Assembly (NCBI GenBank): GCA_934180065.1
Contig: CAKPRA010000002.1
Coordinates: 1 to 64,000, forward strand
Length of the DNA: 64,000 bases
Source: an uncultured Clostridia bacterium
GTDB lineage: Bacteria; Bacillota; Clostridia; TANB77; CAG-508
Direction: 5' to 3'
In this document: in pieces, positions 8,327 to 17,730 of the stretch
Position numbering within the stretch: position 1 is the stretch's first letter
Layout of the letters: every line of letters begins with the position of its first letter
Made by a program: the position numbers and the translations under genes
Notes under the pieces: generated by a model
Told to the model about the DNA's origin: nothing
The model's database searches: none
What the model saw: only the letters and a program-made list of their open reading frames with translations

Positions 8327-10132
8327 TTATTTTAGTTGCAAAAAATTTTCCACACTTTTTTTTGCTAATAAGTCATAATCTTTCTTCCATAATTTATATT
8401 CCTTTAATATTTCATCTTTATTCTGTAATGCTTTCATAATTTGATTATATATTTCTATTATATTATCCTCTTTAGAAACAACCAAATATTTCTCTAATTT
8501 TGTCCCCTCAAAATAGTGATGATTATCTCCTGTTATACATGGTACCCCAAGTTCCAAACTTTCTAATGGAATTAGTGGTGCACATTCAGTAAATGTAACA
8601 TAAACATTCACATCATTATTAGCAATTCTTTTTAACATTTCTTCTCTTTTTATTGACTTTCGTTCCCCTGTATATTCAATATTAAATATTTTTGCAAAAT
8701 TAGCGACATTATCACTTAATGGTACAGCATCCATTACAGCATTATCAACTAAGCTTATAGCACTAATTTGATTATATGAATTTTTAACCCACCTATCTCC
8801 TGAAGAATATAATCCAATTCTTATTTTTTTATCATCTCTTCTCGAATTGTTTTTATATTGTTCAGGATTATTTATGTTAACTGTGTTCATTATAAAACTA
8901 ACATTATAACCTTTCCTTTTATAAAATTCATATAAGCTCTTTTTTACGAATCCTATTTCATCTATTATATTATCTTTATATAATTCCATTAATATTTTAA
9001 AAACTCTCTCGTCATAATACTCTGACAATAAAGCATGACTTCCATGCCATAAAACTTTTATAATTATACTATTATCTATTTTTTTTATACTTTTTGCAAT
9101 ATTTTCCCAACCAAATGCAAAAGCATTAAATATTATCATTTTTTTGTTACTTTTTACTAATACTTCTGCTATTTTTTGTGCTTCTTTCTCTGTATGAATT
9201 TCTCTTAATGGAACAGTGCACTTAAAGTTATCTTTTGTAGAATTTGTAACTCCTATCCATTCTGGATGGTGTATTGCTACATAATATTCATTTTGATTTT
9301 TTTCCAATTCATTTTTTAACTTTTCTATTCTCTTATCAATGTGAAGATGAATTGACCCCCACATCAATATTTTATCTTTTCTGTATTTAAATTTATATAT
9401 CCATTTATTCTTTATGTTAGAGAAGATGTGCAAGAAATTATATATTCTGTTTCCCCATTTTTTTCCGAATTTTCTATGAAGTTTTATTATGAATTGCTCA
9501 TTTTTTGGAGTCCATGTCCCATTAAAATAATGAATCATGCATGTATTATCTGTAAATTCGTTATTCTGATAATTGTAACTTAATGGACAAAAATAATCTC
9601 TAGGATATATATATATACAATCGTCATATATCTCAATTTTCTCTTTTGTAAGCTTCATATCATATTTTTTGAATATATTAGTTATTATTATGGGATTTGC
9701 ATATTCATATACTCTATTTTCATCAAAATGCTCAAATTTATTATAAAAATCTATTATTTCTTTTATATGTCTATTTTCTTTTTCTTTTACACCTATAACA
9801 GCTGTAGCAAAATATCCGCTATCCTCTTTTCCCATAAATATTTCTTTATCTAAAAGGAAATCTATATTCTTTTTGACTTCCATATCAGTGTCAAAATAAA
9901 TTCCCCCTTCCTTATATAAAGCATATATTCTTGCATAATCACTTACAAAAGCCCATTTTTTCTTTTCATAAGCTTCTTTTACAAATGGACAAATATTTAT
10001 ATCAAAATTTGATTCATCCCATTGTTTTATTTCATATTCCGGTAGATATTTTTTCCAACTTCTAATACATTTTTTGGCCATTTTAGGTAATGGTTTTCCT
10101 CCAAACCAGCAATAATGAATTACTTTTTTCAT
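8327..10132 (-). CDS. Two-domain glycosyltransferase (GT32-like plus GT-B-like)
   Basis: A 601-residue protein that appears to join two enzymes. Residues 1-250 match the DXD-type capsular or OCH1-like (GT32) fold: IHYCWFGGKPLP at the start, FVSDYARIYALYKEGGIYF and the metal-binding DTD at 81-83. From about residue 254 (KILMWGSIHLHIDK) a second region ends with FTECAPLIPLESLELGVPCITGD, an acidic sugar-nucleotide motif typical of GT-B (GT4-like) enzymes. Two successive sugar transfers by one polypeptide is an inference. A strong AAAGGAGG precedes ATG 10130-10132. It lies 15 bp downstream of the ABC permease gene, so it is probably in the exporter operon. Confidence 0.8.
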   Translation of the reverse strand: MKKVIHYCWFGGKPLPKMAKKCIRSWKKYLPEYEIKQWDESNFDINICPFVKEAYEKKKWAFVSDYARIYALYKEGGIYFDTDMEVKKNIDFLLDKEIFMGKEDSGYFATAVIGVKEKENRHIKEIIDFYNKFEHFDENRVYEYANPIIITNIFKKYDMKLTKEKIEIYDDCIYIYPRDYFCPLSYNYQNNEFTDNTCMIHYFNGTWTPKNEQFIIKLHRKFGKKWGNRIYNFLHIFSNIKNKWIYKFKYRKDKILMWGSIHLHIDKRIEKLKNELEKNQNEYYVAIHHPEWIGVTNSTKDNFKCTVPLREIHTEKEAQKIAEVLVKSNKKMIIFNAFAFGWENIAKSIKKIDNSIIIKVLWHGSHALLSEYYDERVFKILMELYKDNIIDEIGFVKKSLYEFYKRKGYNVSFIMNTVNINNPEQYKNNSRRDDKKIRIGLYSSGDRWVKNSYNQISAISLVDNAVMDAVPLSDNVANFAKIFNIEYTGERKSIKREEMLKRIANNDVNVYVTFTECAPLIPLESLELGVPCITGDNHHYFEGTKLEKYLVVSKEDNIIEIYNQIMKALQNKDEILKEYKLWKKDYDLLAKKSVENFLQLK

Positions 10133-10147
10133 CTTTTTCCTCCTTTA

Positions 10148-10921
10148 TTACAATTCCTCAGCAAATCTTTTTTCTAATTTTTTAAACACTAAATATCCAA
10201 CAGTGATTAATATTATTCCCATTATAAAGGCAATTAACAACCCATGAAAACTTGGCATTGTTTTATTGTAGAAAATATCTCTATATCCAGTTATTAAATA
10301 TGACATTGGATTTAATTTCACTAACCATTGAAATTTTGACGGAACAGAATCTATGGCATATACTATAGGCGTTGCATAGAATAATAATTGCATAACAATC
10401 CCTAAAATATGTAATAAATCCCTAAAGTATACTGTTAAACTTGAAACTAAAAATGCTACTCCTATTGAAACAATATATTGAATAGCTACAATTAAAAAAT
10501 ACCATAATATATTTATTGATAATCCAATTCCTCCAAATATAACGAAACCTAATATAATTATTGTAGATATTAAGAAGTTAACTCCTTCACTAGTTACAAC
10601 AGATATTGGCAAAATTTCTCTTGGAAAATACACTTTTTTTATAACGTTTCCATTGTCAATAATTACTGCTGCACCTCTTAAAACAACTGACGAAAAATAT
10701 TGCCATGGAACTAAACCACAACATAAATATACAGCATAATTTTCTATATTACTTTTCAATATTATTTGGAAAACAAATGCGTATACAGCAATCTGCAATA
10801 ATGGGTTAACAAATGACCATAATACGCCTAAAAAAGAATTCTTATATTTTCCCCCCACATCCTTTGTTATATTGGTTTTTAATAATTCACGATAATTATA
10901 TAAATCTTTAAAAATCTTCAT
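10148..10921 (-). CDS. Polysaccharide/teichoic-acid ABC exporter permease (Wzm/TagG-like)
   Basis: A 257-residue ABC-2 permease with six predicted membrane helices. The N-terminal KDLYNYRELLKTNITKDVGGKYKNSFLGVLWSFVNPLLQ and the C-terminal LNPMSYLITGYRDIFYNK are characteristic of Wzm, RfbA and TagG permeases, which export lipid-linked polymers. It lies 30 bp downstream of its ATPase gene, and the pair is expected to form one heterotetrameric exporter. An AAAGG site precedes ATG 10919-10921. Whether the substrate is teichoic acid or another glycan is not settled by sequence; the TagF-like and TarI-like neighbours favour a teichoic-type polymer. Confidence 0.9.
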   Translation of the reverse strand: MKIFKDLYNYRELLKTNITKDVGGKYKNSFLGVLWSFVNPLLQIAVYAFVFQIILKSNIENYAVYLCCGLVPWQYFSSVVLRGAAVIIDNGNVIKKVYFPREILPISVVTSEGVNFLISTIIILGFVIFGGIGLSINILWYFLIVAIQYIVSIGVAFLVSSLTVYFRDLLHILGIVMQLLFYATPIVYAIDSVPSKFQWLVKLNPMSYLITGYRDIFYNKTMPSFHGLLIAFIMGIILITVGYLVFKKLEKRFAEEL

Positions 10922-10951
10922 AATTTTTTTCCTTTCATTCTATTAAGCTTT

Positions 10952-11692
10952 TTACAGTGTTTCTTTCAAATATTCATCTATTACATCATCGGGCTTACCA
11001 TCCATTTTAATCTTACCTTTGTATAACCATATTGCTCTATCGCAGAACTCTTTCACAGTATTCATACTATGAGTTACAAAAACCATCGTTTTTCCTTCTG
11101 ATTTTAATTCTTTTAATTTGCTTATACATTTTTCCTGAAAATGTTGATCTCCTACTGCTAAAATTTCATCAATTAATAATATTTCTGCATCTACGTTAAT
11201 TGCAATTGAAAATGCCAATCTCATATACATACCAGATGAGTATGTCCTTACAGGATTATCGATAAAATCCTTAAGTTCTGAAAATTCTATTATATTATCT
11301 AATCTTTCATCAATTTCCCTTTTGGTTAAGCCAAAAATAGAAGCATTAAAATATATATTTTCTCTTCCAGAAAAGTCTGGGTGAAATCCTGCGCCAAGCT
11401 CCAATAGTGATGTTAATTTACCATTTGTTGTTATTTTACCTTTATTTGGATAAATAATTTTTGTCATTAATTTTAATAATGTAGACTTTCCACTTCCATT
11501 TACCCCGATAAGTGCAACCGCTTCACCATTTTTTATTTTTAAATTTATGTCATTTAATACTTCTCTTTTTTCTTTTCTATTTCTATTCCAAAATAATAAC
11601 TTTTCCTTTAAACTATTTGCTTTATCCATATATATATTGAAACTTTTATATACATGATCTACAATTATTCTATCCTGTTCTGTTTCCTTCAT
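10952..11692 (-). CDS. Polysaccharide ABC exporter ATP-binding protein (Wzt/TagH-like)
   Basis: A 246-residue ATPase with Walker A GVNGSGKST at residues 63-71, signature RTYSSGMYMRLAFSIAI, Walker B ILLIDEILAVGD and switch His in FVTHSM. The long insertion before the Walker A strand and the LLELGAGFHPDFSGRENIYFN block are hallmarks of polysaccharide-exporter ATPases. There is no C-terminal substrate-binding extension as found in some Wzt or TagH proteins. It is the first gene of the operon, with a convincing sigma-A promoter just upstream. The start is ATG 11690-11692 behind GGAAAGGG. Confidence 0.92.
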   Translation of the reverse strand: MKETEQDRIIVDHVYKSFNIYMDKANSLKEKLLFWNRNRKEKREVLNDINLKIKNGEAVALIGVNGSGKSTLLKLMTKIIYPNKGKITTNGKLTSLLELGAGFHPDFSGRENIYFNASIFGLTKREIDERLDNIIEFSELKDFIDNPVRTYSSGMYMRLAFSIAINVDAEILLIDEILAVGDQHFQEKCISKLKELKSEGKTMVFVTHSMNTVKEFCDRAIWLYKGKIKMDGKPDDVIDEYLKETL

Positions 11693-11719
11693 TTTTTCAC
11701 CCTTTCCAAATTTAAGTAA

Positions 11720-11748
11720 AATATATATCTAAATTAAGATATTGTCAA
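11720..11748 (-). promoter_or_regulatory. Sigma-A-type promoter of the glycan ABC exporter operon
   Basis: On the minus strand TTGACA (11743-11748) and TATATT (11720-11725) are separated by exactly 17 bases, with the exporter ATPase ATG about 28 bases after the -10 box. The -35 box is a perfect consensus. It faces away from the plus-strand TagF-like gene, which has no equally clear promoter in the same gap. Confidence 0.7.
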
Positions 11749-11917
11749 TATTTTAACATACTATTTATCTGTGTCAAGATTAGTTATTTAAATTATATAC
11801 TAAAGTTTTTATAATACTTGTAAATTTAACTATTTTATAAAACAAATTCCTTTTTTCTATAGATTAATTTATATCAATATGATATACTATAAAAAATTAA
11901 AGGAGGTTTTGAATTTT

Positions 11918-13312
11918 ATGCATAATAAGGTTAATATATTATTTTCAAGTTACCCCGATTTTTCTGGAAATCCTAAAGCTTTTTTTGAATATCTTTTATC
12001 AAATTATTGTGATAAATTTAATCTTTATTGGGTAATATACAATACTGCAAAATTACTTTCAATTTTAAAGAGCAAAAATATAAATTGCGTATTATTTAAT
12101 AGTCCAGAATACAAAAAATTAATAGAAAATATAGATATAATATTTGATACTAACGGTTTCCTTTTTTCGGAAAAAAAACAAAATCAAATATATATTAATC
12201 AGTGGCATGGCTTTGGGCCAAAAAAAAGCGGATATTTATTAGATGCACATAACTTAGCGCCACAAGACATTGAATACTTTTATAAATCAAAAAATAAAAC
12301 TGACTTTATAGTTGTGCCTTCAGAATTTGCTCAATTAATATTTTCGTCAATATTTAATATTAATGCTCAAAGAATACTTCCTACTGGATTTTGTAGAGAT
12401 GAATATATTCTAAATAGTAATGGCAGAGCTAATTTGCAGAAATTAACAACTTATAATATATACAGCTATAATAAAATTCTTTTCTATCTTCCTACATTTA
12501 GAAATGGAAATAATAGAAGTGATTCTAAAAATATATTTTCTTCTAACTTATTAAACTTAAATAATTACAATGAAAAAGAGCTTCTTGATTATTTAAAGAG
12601 AAATAATTATTTACTAGTTATAAAAAAACATCCTGTAGAAGAAGATACTATAAAAGATATACATGATTCAAATGTATTGATATTAAATGATTCCGTGATG
12701 ACCAATCAACTTATTACACTTCATGAAATTTTAAATGCTGCGGATTTGTTAATATCAGATTATTCTTCAATTTATGTTGAATATCTTTTATTAAATAGAC
12801 CTGTTTTATTCCTACAAAGGGATAAAGATGAATATCTTGATAAAAGAGGAATCATTCTAGACTCTGCTGACATATGGTTTCCTGGTCCAATGCCAAATAC
12901 GCTAAATGAATTTATGGAAGATATTCAAAAATTACTAACTCAAACAGACTATTTTTCTATGGAACGTAATAATTTTAAAAAATTAATGCTTTCCGAAAAT
13001 AAAAACATATGTCAATCTCTTTTTGACTTTCTATTTGATTCAAACAATTATACTTTAAAACATAAGCCATATGTTTCTGAATCAGATCAACTAAAAAATA
13101 ATTTAAAAGAGAAAGAATTTAATATTGAGAACTTAAATAGTAAAATAACTGATTTGAAAAATAAAAATAATGATATACAAGAACAAAATAACACTTTAAA
13201 TAATGAAAATGCAATTTTGAAATCAGAAATAGATCATATATATAATTCAAAATCTTGGAAAATATTGCAAATATTTCAAAAAATTAAATTGAAATTTAAA
13301 ATACCAAAATAG
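11918..13312 (+). CDS. CDP-glycerol glycerophosphotransferase family protein (TagB/TagF-like)
   Basis: This enzyme family polymerises or primes poly(glycerol/ribitol phosphate) chains of teichoic acids at the inner membrane face. Family features seen are QWHGFGPKKSGY, IVVPSEFAQ, FYLPTFRNG, LVIKKHPVEED and SDYSSIYVEYLLLNRPVLF. The tail (last ~75 residues) is a Lys/Asn-rich coiled coil ending in IYNSKSWKI. The frame is open from 11879, but AAAGGAGG at 11899-11906 sets the start at ATG 11918, giving 464 residues. It is the only plus-strand gene in the glycan region and diverges from the ABC exporter. A decayed copy of its 3' end lies about 2.3 kb downstream at 15551-15682. Confidence 0.85.
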   Translation: MHNKVNILFSSYPDFSGNPKAFFEYLLSNYCDKFNLYWVIYNTAKLLSILKSKNINCVLFNSPEYKKLIENIDIIFDTNGFLFSEKKQNQIYINQWHGFGPKKSGYLLDAHNLAPQDIEYFYKSKNKTDFIVVPSEFAQLIFSSIFNINAQRILPTGFCRDEYILNSNGRANLQKLTTYNIYSYNKILFYLPTFRNGNNRSDSKNIFSSNLLNLNNYNEKELLDYLKRNNYLLVIKKHPVEEDTIKDIHDSNVLILNDSVMTNQLITLHEILNAADLLISDYSSIYVEYLLLNRPVLFLQRDKDEYLDKRGIILDSADIWFPGPMPNTLNEFMEDIQKLLTQTDYFSMERNNFKKLMLSENKNICQSLFDFLFDSNNYTLKHKPYVSESDQLKNNLKEKEFNIENLNSKITDLKNKNNDIQEQNNTLNNENAILKSEIDHIYNSKSWKILQIFQKIKLKFKIPK

Positions 13313-13337
13313 CATCTCAATAAAGAGATGTTATTTT
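13313..13337 (+). terminator. Rho-independent terminator after the TagF-like gene
   Basis: CATCTC (13313-13318) pairs with GAGATG (13325-13330) around a six-base loop, followed by TTATTTT. It begins directly after the TAG stop codon. Confidence 0.6.
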
Positions 13338-13524
13338 AGTATCATTAACCTTTCTATTCGTCATTCACTTTATGATAATTGTCCATTAAACGACAAATGC
13401 TGTATTTTACATATATCTAATAGTTTTTCTGGATGAAAAAATCAATTATTATAAATAATTCTTACATAGGTTATATATTTATACTTCATAATGTATATTT
13501 CTATTTCATATAAAAAACATTTTA

Positions 13525-14595
13525 TTATTTAGTTACAGTATTTTTCAAAATTTCTATTGTATTATTTAATGCATTATCTATGCAATAACAGGGTTTCCAA
13601 CCTAACTTTAATAATTTATTATTATCCAGTCTCGCTTTTGTTGCTTTGCTATATCCTTTTTTTTCTAATTCATTTGGTAAATCATATTCAACCTTTGTAC
13701 CAACTTTTAATGAAATTTTTTGTGCTAGATCTTTCAATTTAATATCACAGCTTTCATCAGATACATTATATGCTTCTCCATTCAACCCGTCTAAAATAAT
13801 TTTTAATATTCCAGTAACAGTATCTGCAACATATAAATATGAATAATATTGATTACCTTCACTTTTTAATACAATGTTTTCATTATTTATTGCCTTTTTT
13901 ATAAATTGTGATAATGCTTTGCTATCATTCATCAACATTGTAGGTCCAAAAGTTCTGGTCAATCTTGCAATGACTATATATTGATTTTTTTGTTCAATAT
14001 ATGCTTGGCATAGTGCCTCTCCACATCTTTTACTTTCAGGATAACCTGCTCTTAATGTATTACAATTTATATACCCTAAATAGTTCTCACCAAATTTCTC
14101 TACATCCCCTTTATTTTCCCCATATATTTCACATGATGATGCAAATAAGAACCTCGCATTGTTACTGACAGAAACTTCCAGCATATTCTTTAGACCTATT
14201 ATATTTGTCATGATAGTACCTATTGGGTCTGAGGCATATGCTTCTGGATGAGTATTGCTTGCTAAATGCATTACATAGTCAATATTTTGAATATCACTTA
14301 TATTTATTTGATTTATAATATTTATAGCATAGAATTTAAAACAACTATTACTGTTGTATATATCAAATCTATTTAATGCCTTTTTTTTATTACGACCTAT
14401 TGCAAATATTTTGCAGTTTAAATTTTTTTCAATATTTAATTTCATAATTACATCAATCAAAAAACTACCTATTAATCCTGATGCACCAGATATCAATATA
14501 GATTTGTTTTTCAACTTTTCAAATTCTATAAAGTCACAATTACATACTTTGTCAAGATTTTTTAAATATAATTCATTCGAATATAATTTATTCAT
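13525..14595 (-). CDS. NAD-dependent epimerase/dehydratase (extended SDR)
   Basis: A 356-residue extended short-chain dehydrogenase. The Rossmann dinucleotide motif is ISGASGLIGSF near residue 36. HLASNTHP follows, then the FASSCEIYG strand and a catalytic Tyr-Lys-like pair in GYPESKRCGE (YxxxK becomes YPESK). These enzymes alter nucleotide-linked sugars. The gene begins immediately after the IspD/TarI-like gene (one base apart), so the two make an operon; in many wall loci such a pair makes a CDP-activated polyol or sugar. The exact substrate is not shown by sequence. Confidence 0.85.
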   Translation of the reverse strand: MNKLYSNELYLKNLDKVCNCDFIEFEKLKNKSILISGASGLIGSFLIDVIMKLNIEKNLNCKIFAIGRNKKKALNRFDIYNSNSCFKFYAINIINQINISDIQNIDYVMHLASNTHPEAYASDPIGTIMTNIIGLKNMLEVSVSNNARFLFASSCEIYGENKGDVEKFGENYLGYINCNTLRAGYPESKRCGEALCQAYIEQKNQYIVIARLTRTFGPTMLMNDSKALSQFIKKAINNENIVLKSEGNQYYSYLYVADTVTGILKIILDGLNGEAYNVSDESCDIKLKDLAQKISLKVGTKVEYDLPNELEKKGYSKATKARLDNNKLLKLGWKPCYCIDNALNNTIEILKNTVTK

Positions 14596-15321
14596 CTAAC
14601 ATTCCTCCAATTTATTATTCTCATTTAATTTTAAATATGCTCTAAACATTTCGAGATTTTCTTGGGTTGTTAATTTAATATTTCTGTCTGATCCAGCAGC
14701 AAAATATAATTTTTCTCCAAGCTCAACCATCATTGTATTTGTATATGACGACCCTAAAATTCCAATTTTTTTTTCAAATGCTTCATGATATGCCCAATCT
14801 AATTTTCCAAACTTATATGCTTGAGGAGTAACGACTCTTCTTAATGTTTCTCTTGGTATATATTTTGATGTAGAGATATCATCATCTATAATAAAAATCT
14901 GCTCATTATATGGCATTGAGGAAACAGCATTTCCATATTCCTTACACTTTATAATTACATCTGAAAGAATTTCTTGATCAATCAATGGTCTAACACCATC
15001 GTGAATTATTATTATATCATCCTTTAAACATTTATTTTCAAGATTATATACTCCGTTTCTAATCGATTCTTGACCAGTACAACCTCCTGTTACAATATAT
15101 TTTAGTTTAGTAATACGATACTGTTTAGCATATGCTTTTAAGATATCTTGCCAACCATCTAAACAAACAACTTCAATTTCATCAATTTCTGGATGTTTCT
15201 GGAAGCTTTCTAGAGTATATATTAAAACCGGCTTATCATTTACATTTATAAATTGCTTTGGAATTTCAACTCCCATTCTTTTTCCAACACCACCTGCTAT
15301 TATTATTGCTATTTTTTTCAT
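14596..15321 (-). CDS. IspD/TarI-family cytidylyltransferase
   Basis: A 241-residue nucleotidyltransferase with the P-loop-like IIAGGVGKRMG, the lysine of IPKQF, IHDGVRPLI and TPQAYKF, all typical of the IspD/TarI family. IspD makes CDP-methylerythritol in isoprenoid synthesis; TarI makes CDP-ribitol for teichoic acid. Pairing with an SDR enzyme in a glycan locus beside a TagF-like transferase favours the TarI-type role, but this is inference. The frame opens at a GTG (15328-15330) lying one base from AGGAG, so the ATG at 15319-15321, ten bases from AGGAG, is the likely start. It has its own promoter at 15357-15385. Confidence 0.85.
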   Translation of the reverse strand: MKKIAIIIAGGVGKRMGVEIPKQFINVNDKPVLIYTLESFQKHPEIDEIEVVCLDGWQDILKAYAKQYRITKLKYIVTGGCTGQESIRNGVYNLENKCLKDDIIIIHDGVRPLIDQEILSDVIIKCKEYGNAVSSMPYNEQIFIIDDDISTSKYIPRETLRRVVTPQAYKFGKLDWAYHEAFEKKIGILGSSYTNTMMVELGEKLYFAAGSDRNIKLTTQENLEMFRAYLKLNENNKLEEC

Positions 15322-15356
15322 TCTTTTCACACTCCTAAAAATATATAATTTTTTTT

Positions 15357-15385
15357 ATTATACTAAAAATTTTTTGTCATATCAA
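15357..15385 (-). promoter_or_regulatory. Sigma-A-type promoter of the cytidylyltransferase-epimerase operon
   Basis: Minus-strand TTGATA (15380-15385) and a perfect TATAAT (15357-15362) are separated by 17 bases, about 36 bases before the cytidylyltransferase ATG. This gives the two-gene cassette independent transcription. Confidence 0.7.
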
Positions 15386-15550
15386 TATAATTTTCGCCTC
15401 TATTTTTTGTGTAAATATAAAATTTCCTAGGTTTTGTTGCGATTGATTATATATCTTATAGTGATAGTAACACTAATTTACAAGAGTTAACAATTATGAT
15501 ATTTATAGTTATTAAAAATTTAAATATACAAATATATAATTTGCATATAA

Positions 15551-15682
15551 AAAATTAATAACAATTTAAATAATGAAAATACAATTCTAAAAAGTAAAAT
15601 AAATAGAATATATGATTCTAAATTTTGGAAAATATTCCAGAAATTTCAAAAAATAATAGCGAAATTAGAACAAATAAAGTAA
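15551..15682 (+). pseudogene. Decayed 3' end of a second TagF-like gene
   Basis: An open stretch ending at TAA 15680-15682 encodes a tail that aligns with the C-terminus of the TagF-like protein at 11918-13312: NNNLNNENTILKSKI followed by IYDSKFWKIFQKFQKI, against NNTLNNENAILKSEI and IYNSKSWKILQIFQKI. A stop codon at 15548-15550 cuts it off upstream, and the preceding 150 bases show no further recognisable coding sequence. There is no start codon or ribosome binding site. It is a remnant of a paralogue, now separated from the intact gene by the cytidylyltransferase-epimerase cassette. The rest of the 15331-15699 gap holds only the promoter at 15357-15385. Confidence 0.75.
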
Positions 15683-15702
15683 AACCTCATAATGAGGTTT
15701 TA
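15680..15702. terminator. Bidirectional terminator hairpin
   Basis: An 11-bp stem, TAAAACCTCAT (15680-15690) with ATGAGGTTTTA (15692-15702), followed by a T-rich run on the plus strand and A-rich sequence on the other side. It overlaps the stop codons of both the plus-strand remnant and the minus-strand GT2 gene, so it could end transcription from either side. Confidence 0.6.
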
Positions 15703-16614
15703 TACTTTTTTATCTTTTGACTTTAAATTTTTTATATAGTTCCTCGACTTTAATTTGCCTGGAATCCATAAAATAAATATACAAAATTTATTAACTATAT
15801 CTTTTATACCATTTATTTGCTTTTTTGTTTTTGTTATTTCAGAAAACAAAATAAAATGCTTAATAACATACAACCTCTTACCAAAAGAAACCCCTTTCAT
15901 ATCCATATCATTCAAAATCTCATAAAAATACATATAATACCCAAATGGATTATTTACAAATTCCTTATCGATATTCTTCGTATATCCTTCCTCTTGATAC
16001 TCACATACCATCATATACTCATTTCTACAAACCATCTTGTAGTCCTTATCCATTTTATGATACATTCTAGCTTCTGTAACAAATCTTTCATTATGCTCTA
16101 ATTCATATCTATACTTTTTTCTAACTTCAGTAATAAAAGCCAATGCTTTTTCACCTGTTCCGCCTTCTTTAAAATATAAATCAAACATTGTTGTTTCTTC
16201 TTTTTTAAATTTATTTCCCATATTATTTCCATTTTGATCAATTTTTAAAAAAGCAAATGCATAAATATCTTTTCTTTCTTTGTTTTTTTCATATAAATCC
16301 TTAATTTTATCAAATGCCCCATCTGTAAAATAATCATCTGAATCACATTCTATCCATATTTCACCTGTTACATATTGTGCCAAATTATTTATTGCTGTCA
16401 TTTTGCCTTGATTTTGTTGTTTGAAAAATTTTATTTCAATTTCATTTTTAGCAATATAATCTTTTATCAAATTTTCTGTTTCATCTTTAGAGCCATCATC
16501 CATTATTAACCATTCTATTTCATAATTATTAGATTTATTTTTTATTAAGCTTTCATATAATTTAGGTAAACATTTTGCTCTGTTATATGTTGCTGTTAAT
16601 ATGGAAAATTTCAT
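15700..16614 (-). CDS. Glycosyltransferase family 2 protein
   Basis: A 304-residue GT-A enzyme: FSILTATYNRAKCLPKLYESL at the N-terminus, LIMDDGSKDETENLI, and the metal site ECDSDDYF near residue 98. The middle (YRYELEHNERFVTEARMYHKM) fits a GT2 subgroup common in Firmicute surface-glycan loci. It is the last gene of a run of four glycosyltransferase genes and starts one base before the end of the upstream GT4 gene. An AGGTGAT precedes ATG 16612-16614. The sugar transferred is unknown. Confidence 0.87.
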   Translation of the reverse strand: MKFSILTATYNRAKCLPKLYESLIKNKSNNYEIEWLIMDDGSKDETENLIKDYIAKNEIEIKFFKQQNQGKMTAINNLAQYVTGEIWIECDSDDYFTDGAFDKIKDLYEKNKERKDIYAFAFLKIDQNGNNMGNKFKKEETTMFDLYFKEGGTGEKALAFITEVRKKYRYELEHNERFVTEARMYHKMDKDYKMVCRNEYMMVCEYQEEGYTKNIDKEFVNNPFGYYMYFYEILNDMDMKGVSFGKRLYVIKHFILFSEITKTKKQINGIKDIVNKFCIFILWIPGKLKSRNYIKNLKSKDKKV

Positions 16615-17730
16615 TTAATCACCTACTAATTCTATAATTTTTTGCAATTTTTCTGTATTGTCATATTCAGTATTTGTTTGTGTATTATTAAATATTTTGT
16701 CATCATTATCATTTAATAGCTTGTACAATCCATCATAAATTTCATCTTCACTGTTTTCTAGTATCAATGCTTTTGGATAATTTTCTATGCACTCTCGTGC
16801 TGCTGTATTTGTTATTATTATTGGTTTGTTTAGTATTTTTGCTTCTTCTAATACCATTCCATATCCTTCAAATTCAGATAATAAACAAAAATAGTTTGCA
16901 TTTTTTATATATGGATATGGATTTTCTTTTTTACCTAATAAAATGAATGTATCTTCTACATTTTCTTGCCTTATTAGTTTTTGAAGATTTTCTTTTTCTG
17001 GTCCATCTCCAATTATATATACTTTGTGTTTTAAACCTTGCTTTATTAATTTACTATGAACTCGTATAAATCTATCTATCGCTTTTTGTTTTACTAATCT
17101 ACATACTGTTAAAAAGTTTATTGAATTATAGTCAAATTCAACTTTTATATTATAATTTGATTTTTTTATTACTAAATCTTTATCTATATAATTATAAATA
17201 ACATGCATATTTTCTGTATTTAAATCATTATATATGTTTTGAAATTTTTCCATATTATCTTGACTTACAAATACTAAATCATCGTACTTCTTGTATATGT
17301 TTTTATCTATATATTTTTTTATCTTTGATTTTAAATCATTGCCAAATACTTTTTCTATGTCATTATGAATCCACGCTATTTTTTGCACATCTTTATTTTT
17401 TGTACTAAATAATCTTGTTATCGGACCTTCTAAAAATGCTATTTCTGTGTCATAATTTTGTTTTATTTTTTTGTTATAAATTATTTTGCTAAATAACAAT
17501 ATTTTTATTGGAATCCACATTTTTTGCAATTTTGTTAATTCATCATATCTGCAATTATATAATGCTTTAAATTTTACATTTTTGTTTAAATCATTTTTTA
17601 GCTCTCCATTGTCATATATTGAAAATATTGTTATATCGTATTTTTCTGATAGTTTGTTTGATATATCTACTAATACTCGCTCTGCTCCACCTAGTGTTAG
17701 GCTTGTTATTCCAAATAAAATTTTTTTAAT
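16615..17730 (-). CDS. Glycosyltransferase family 4 protein, probable AUU start codon
   Basis: A GT-B enzyme of about 371 residues. It has KILFGITSLTLGGAERVL at the N-terminus, NFLTVCRLVKQKAIDRFI at the domain junction and the donor-binding ENPYPYIKNANYFCLLSEFEGYG with catalytic-type Glu. The open frame extends to a GTG at 17763, but relatives begin at the KKILFGIT block. A near-perfect ribosome binding site, GAGGTGAT, lies 5 bases before ATT (17728-17730), exactly where an ATG would be expected. No ATG occurs in frame near it, and in-frame GTGs lie in or before the binding site. An AUU start is my best reading; GTG 17763 is the fallback. Confidence 0.8.
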   Translation of the reverse strand: MKKILFGITSLTLGGAERVLVDISNKLSEKYDITIFSIYDNGELKNDLNKNVKFKALYNCRYDELTKLQKMWIPIKILLFSKIIYNKKIKQNYDTEIAFLEGPITRLFSTKNKDVQKIAWIHNDIEKVFGNDLKSKIKKYIDKNIYKKYDDLVFVSQDNMEKFQNIYNDLNTENMHVIYNYIDKDLVIKKSNYNIKVEFDYNSINFLTVCRLVKQKAIDRFIRVHSKLIKQGLKHKVYIIGDGPEKENLQKLIRQENVEDTFILLGKKENPYPYIKNANYFCLLSEFEGYGMVLEEAKILNKPIIITNTAARECIENYPKALILENSEDEIYDGLYKLLNDNDDKIFNNTQTNTEYDNTEKLQKIIELVGD

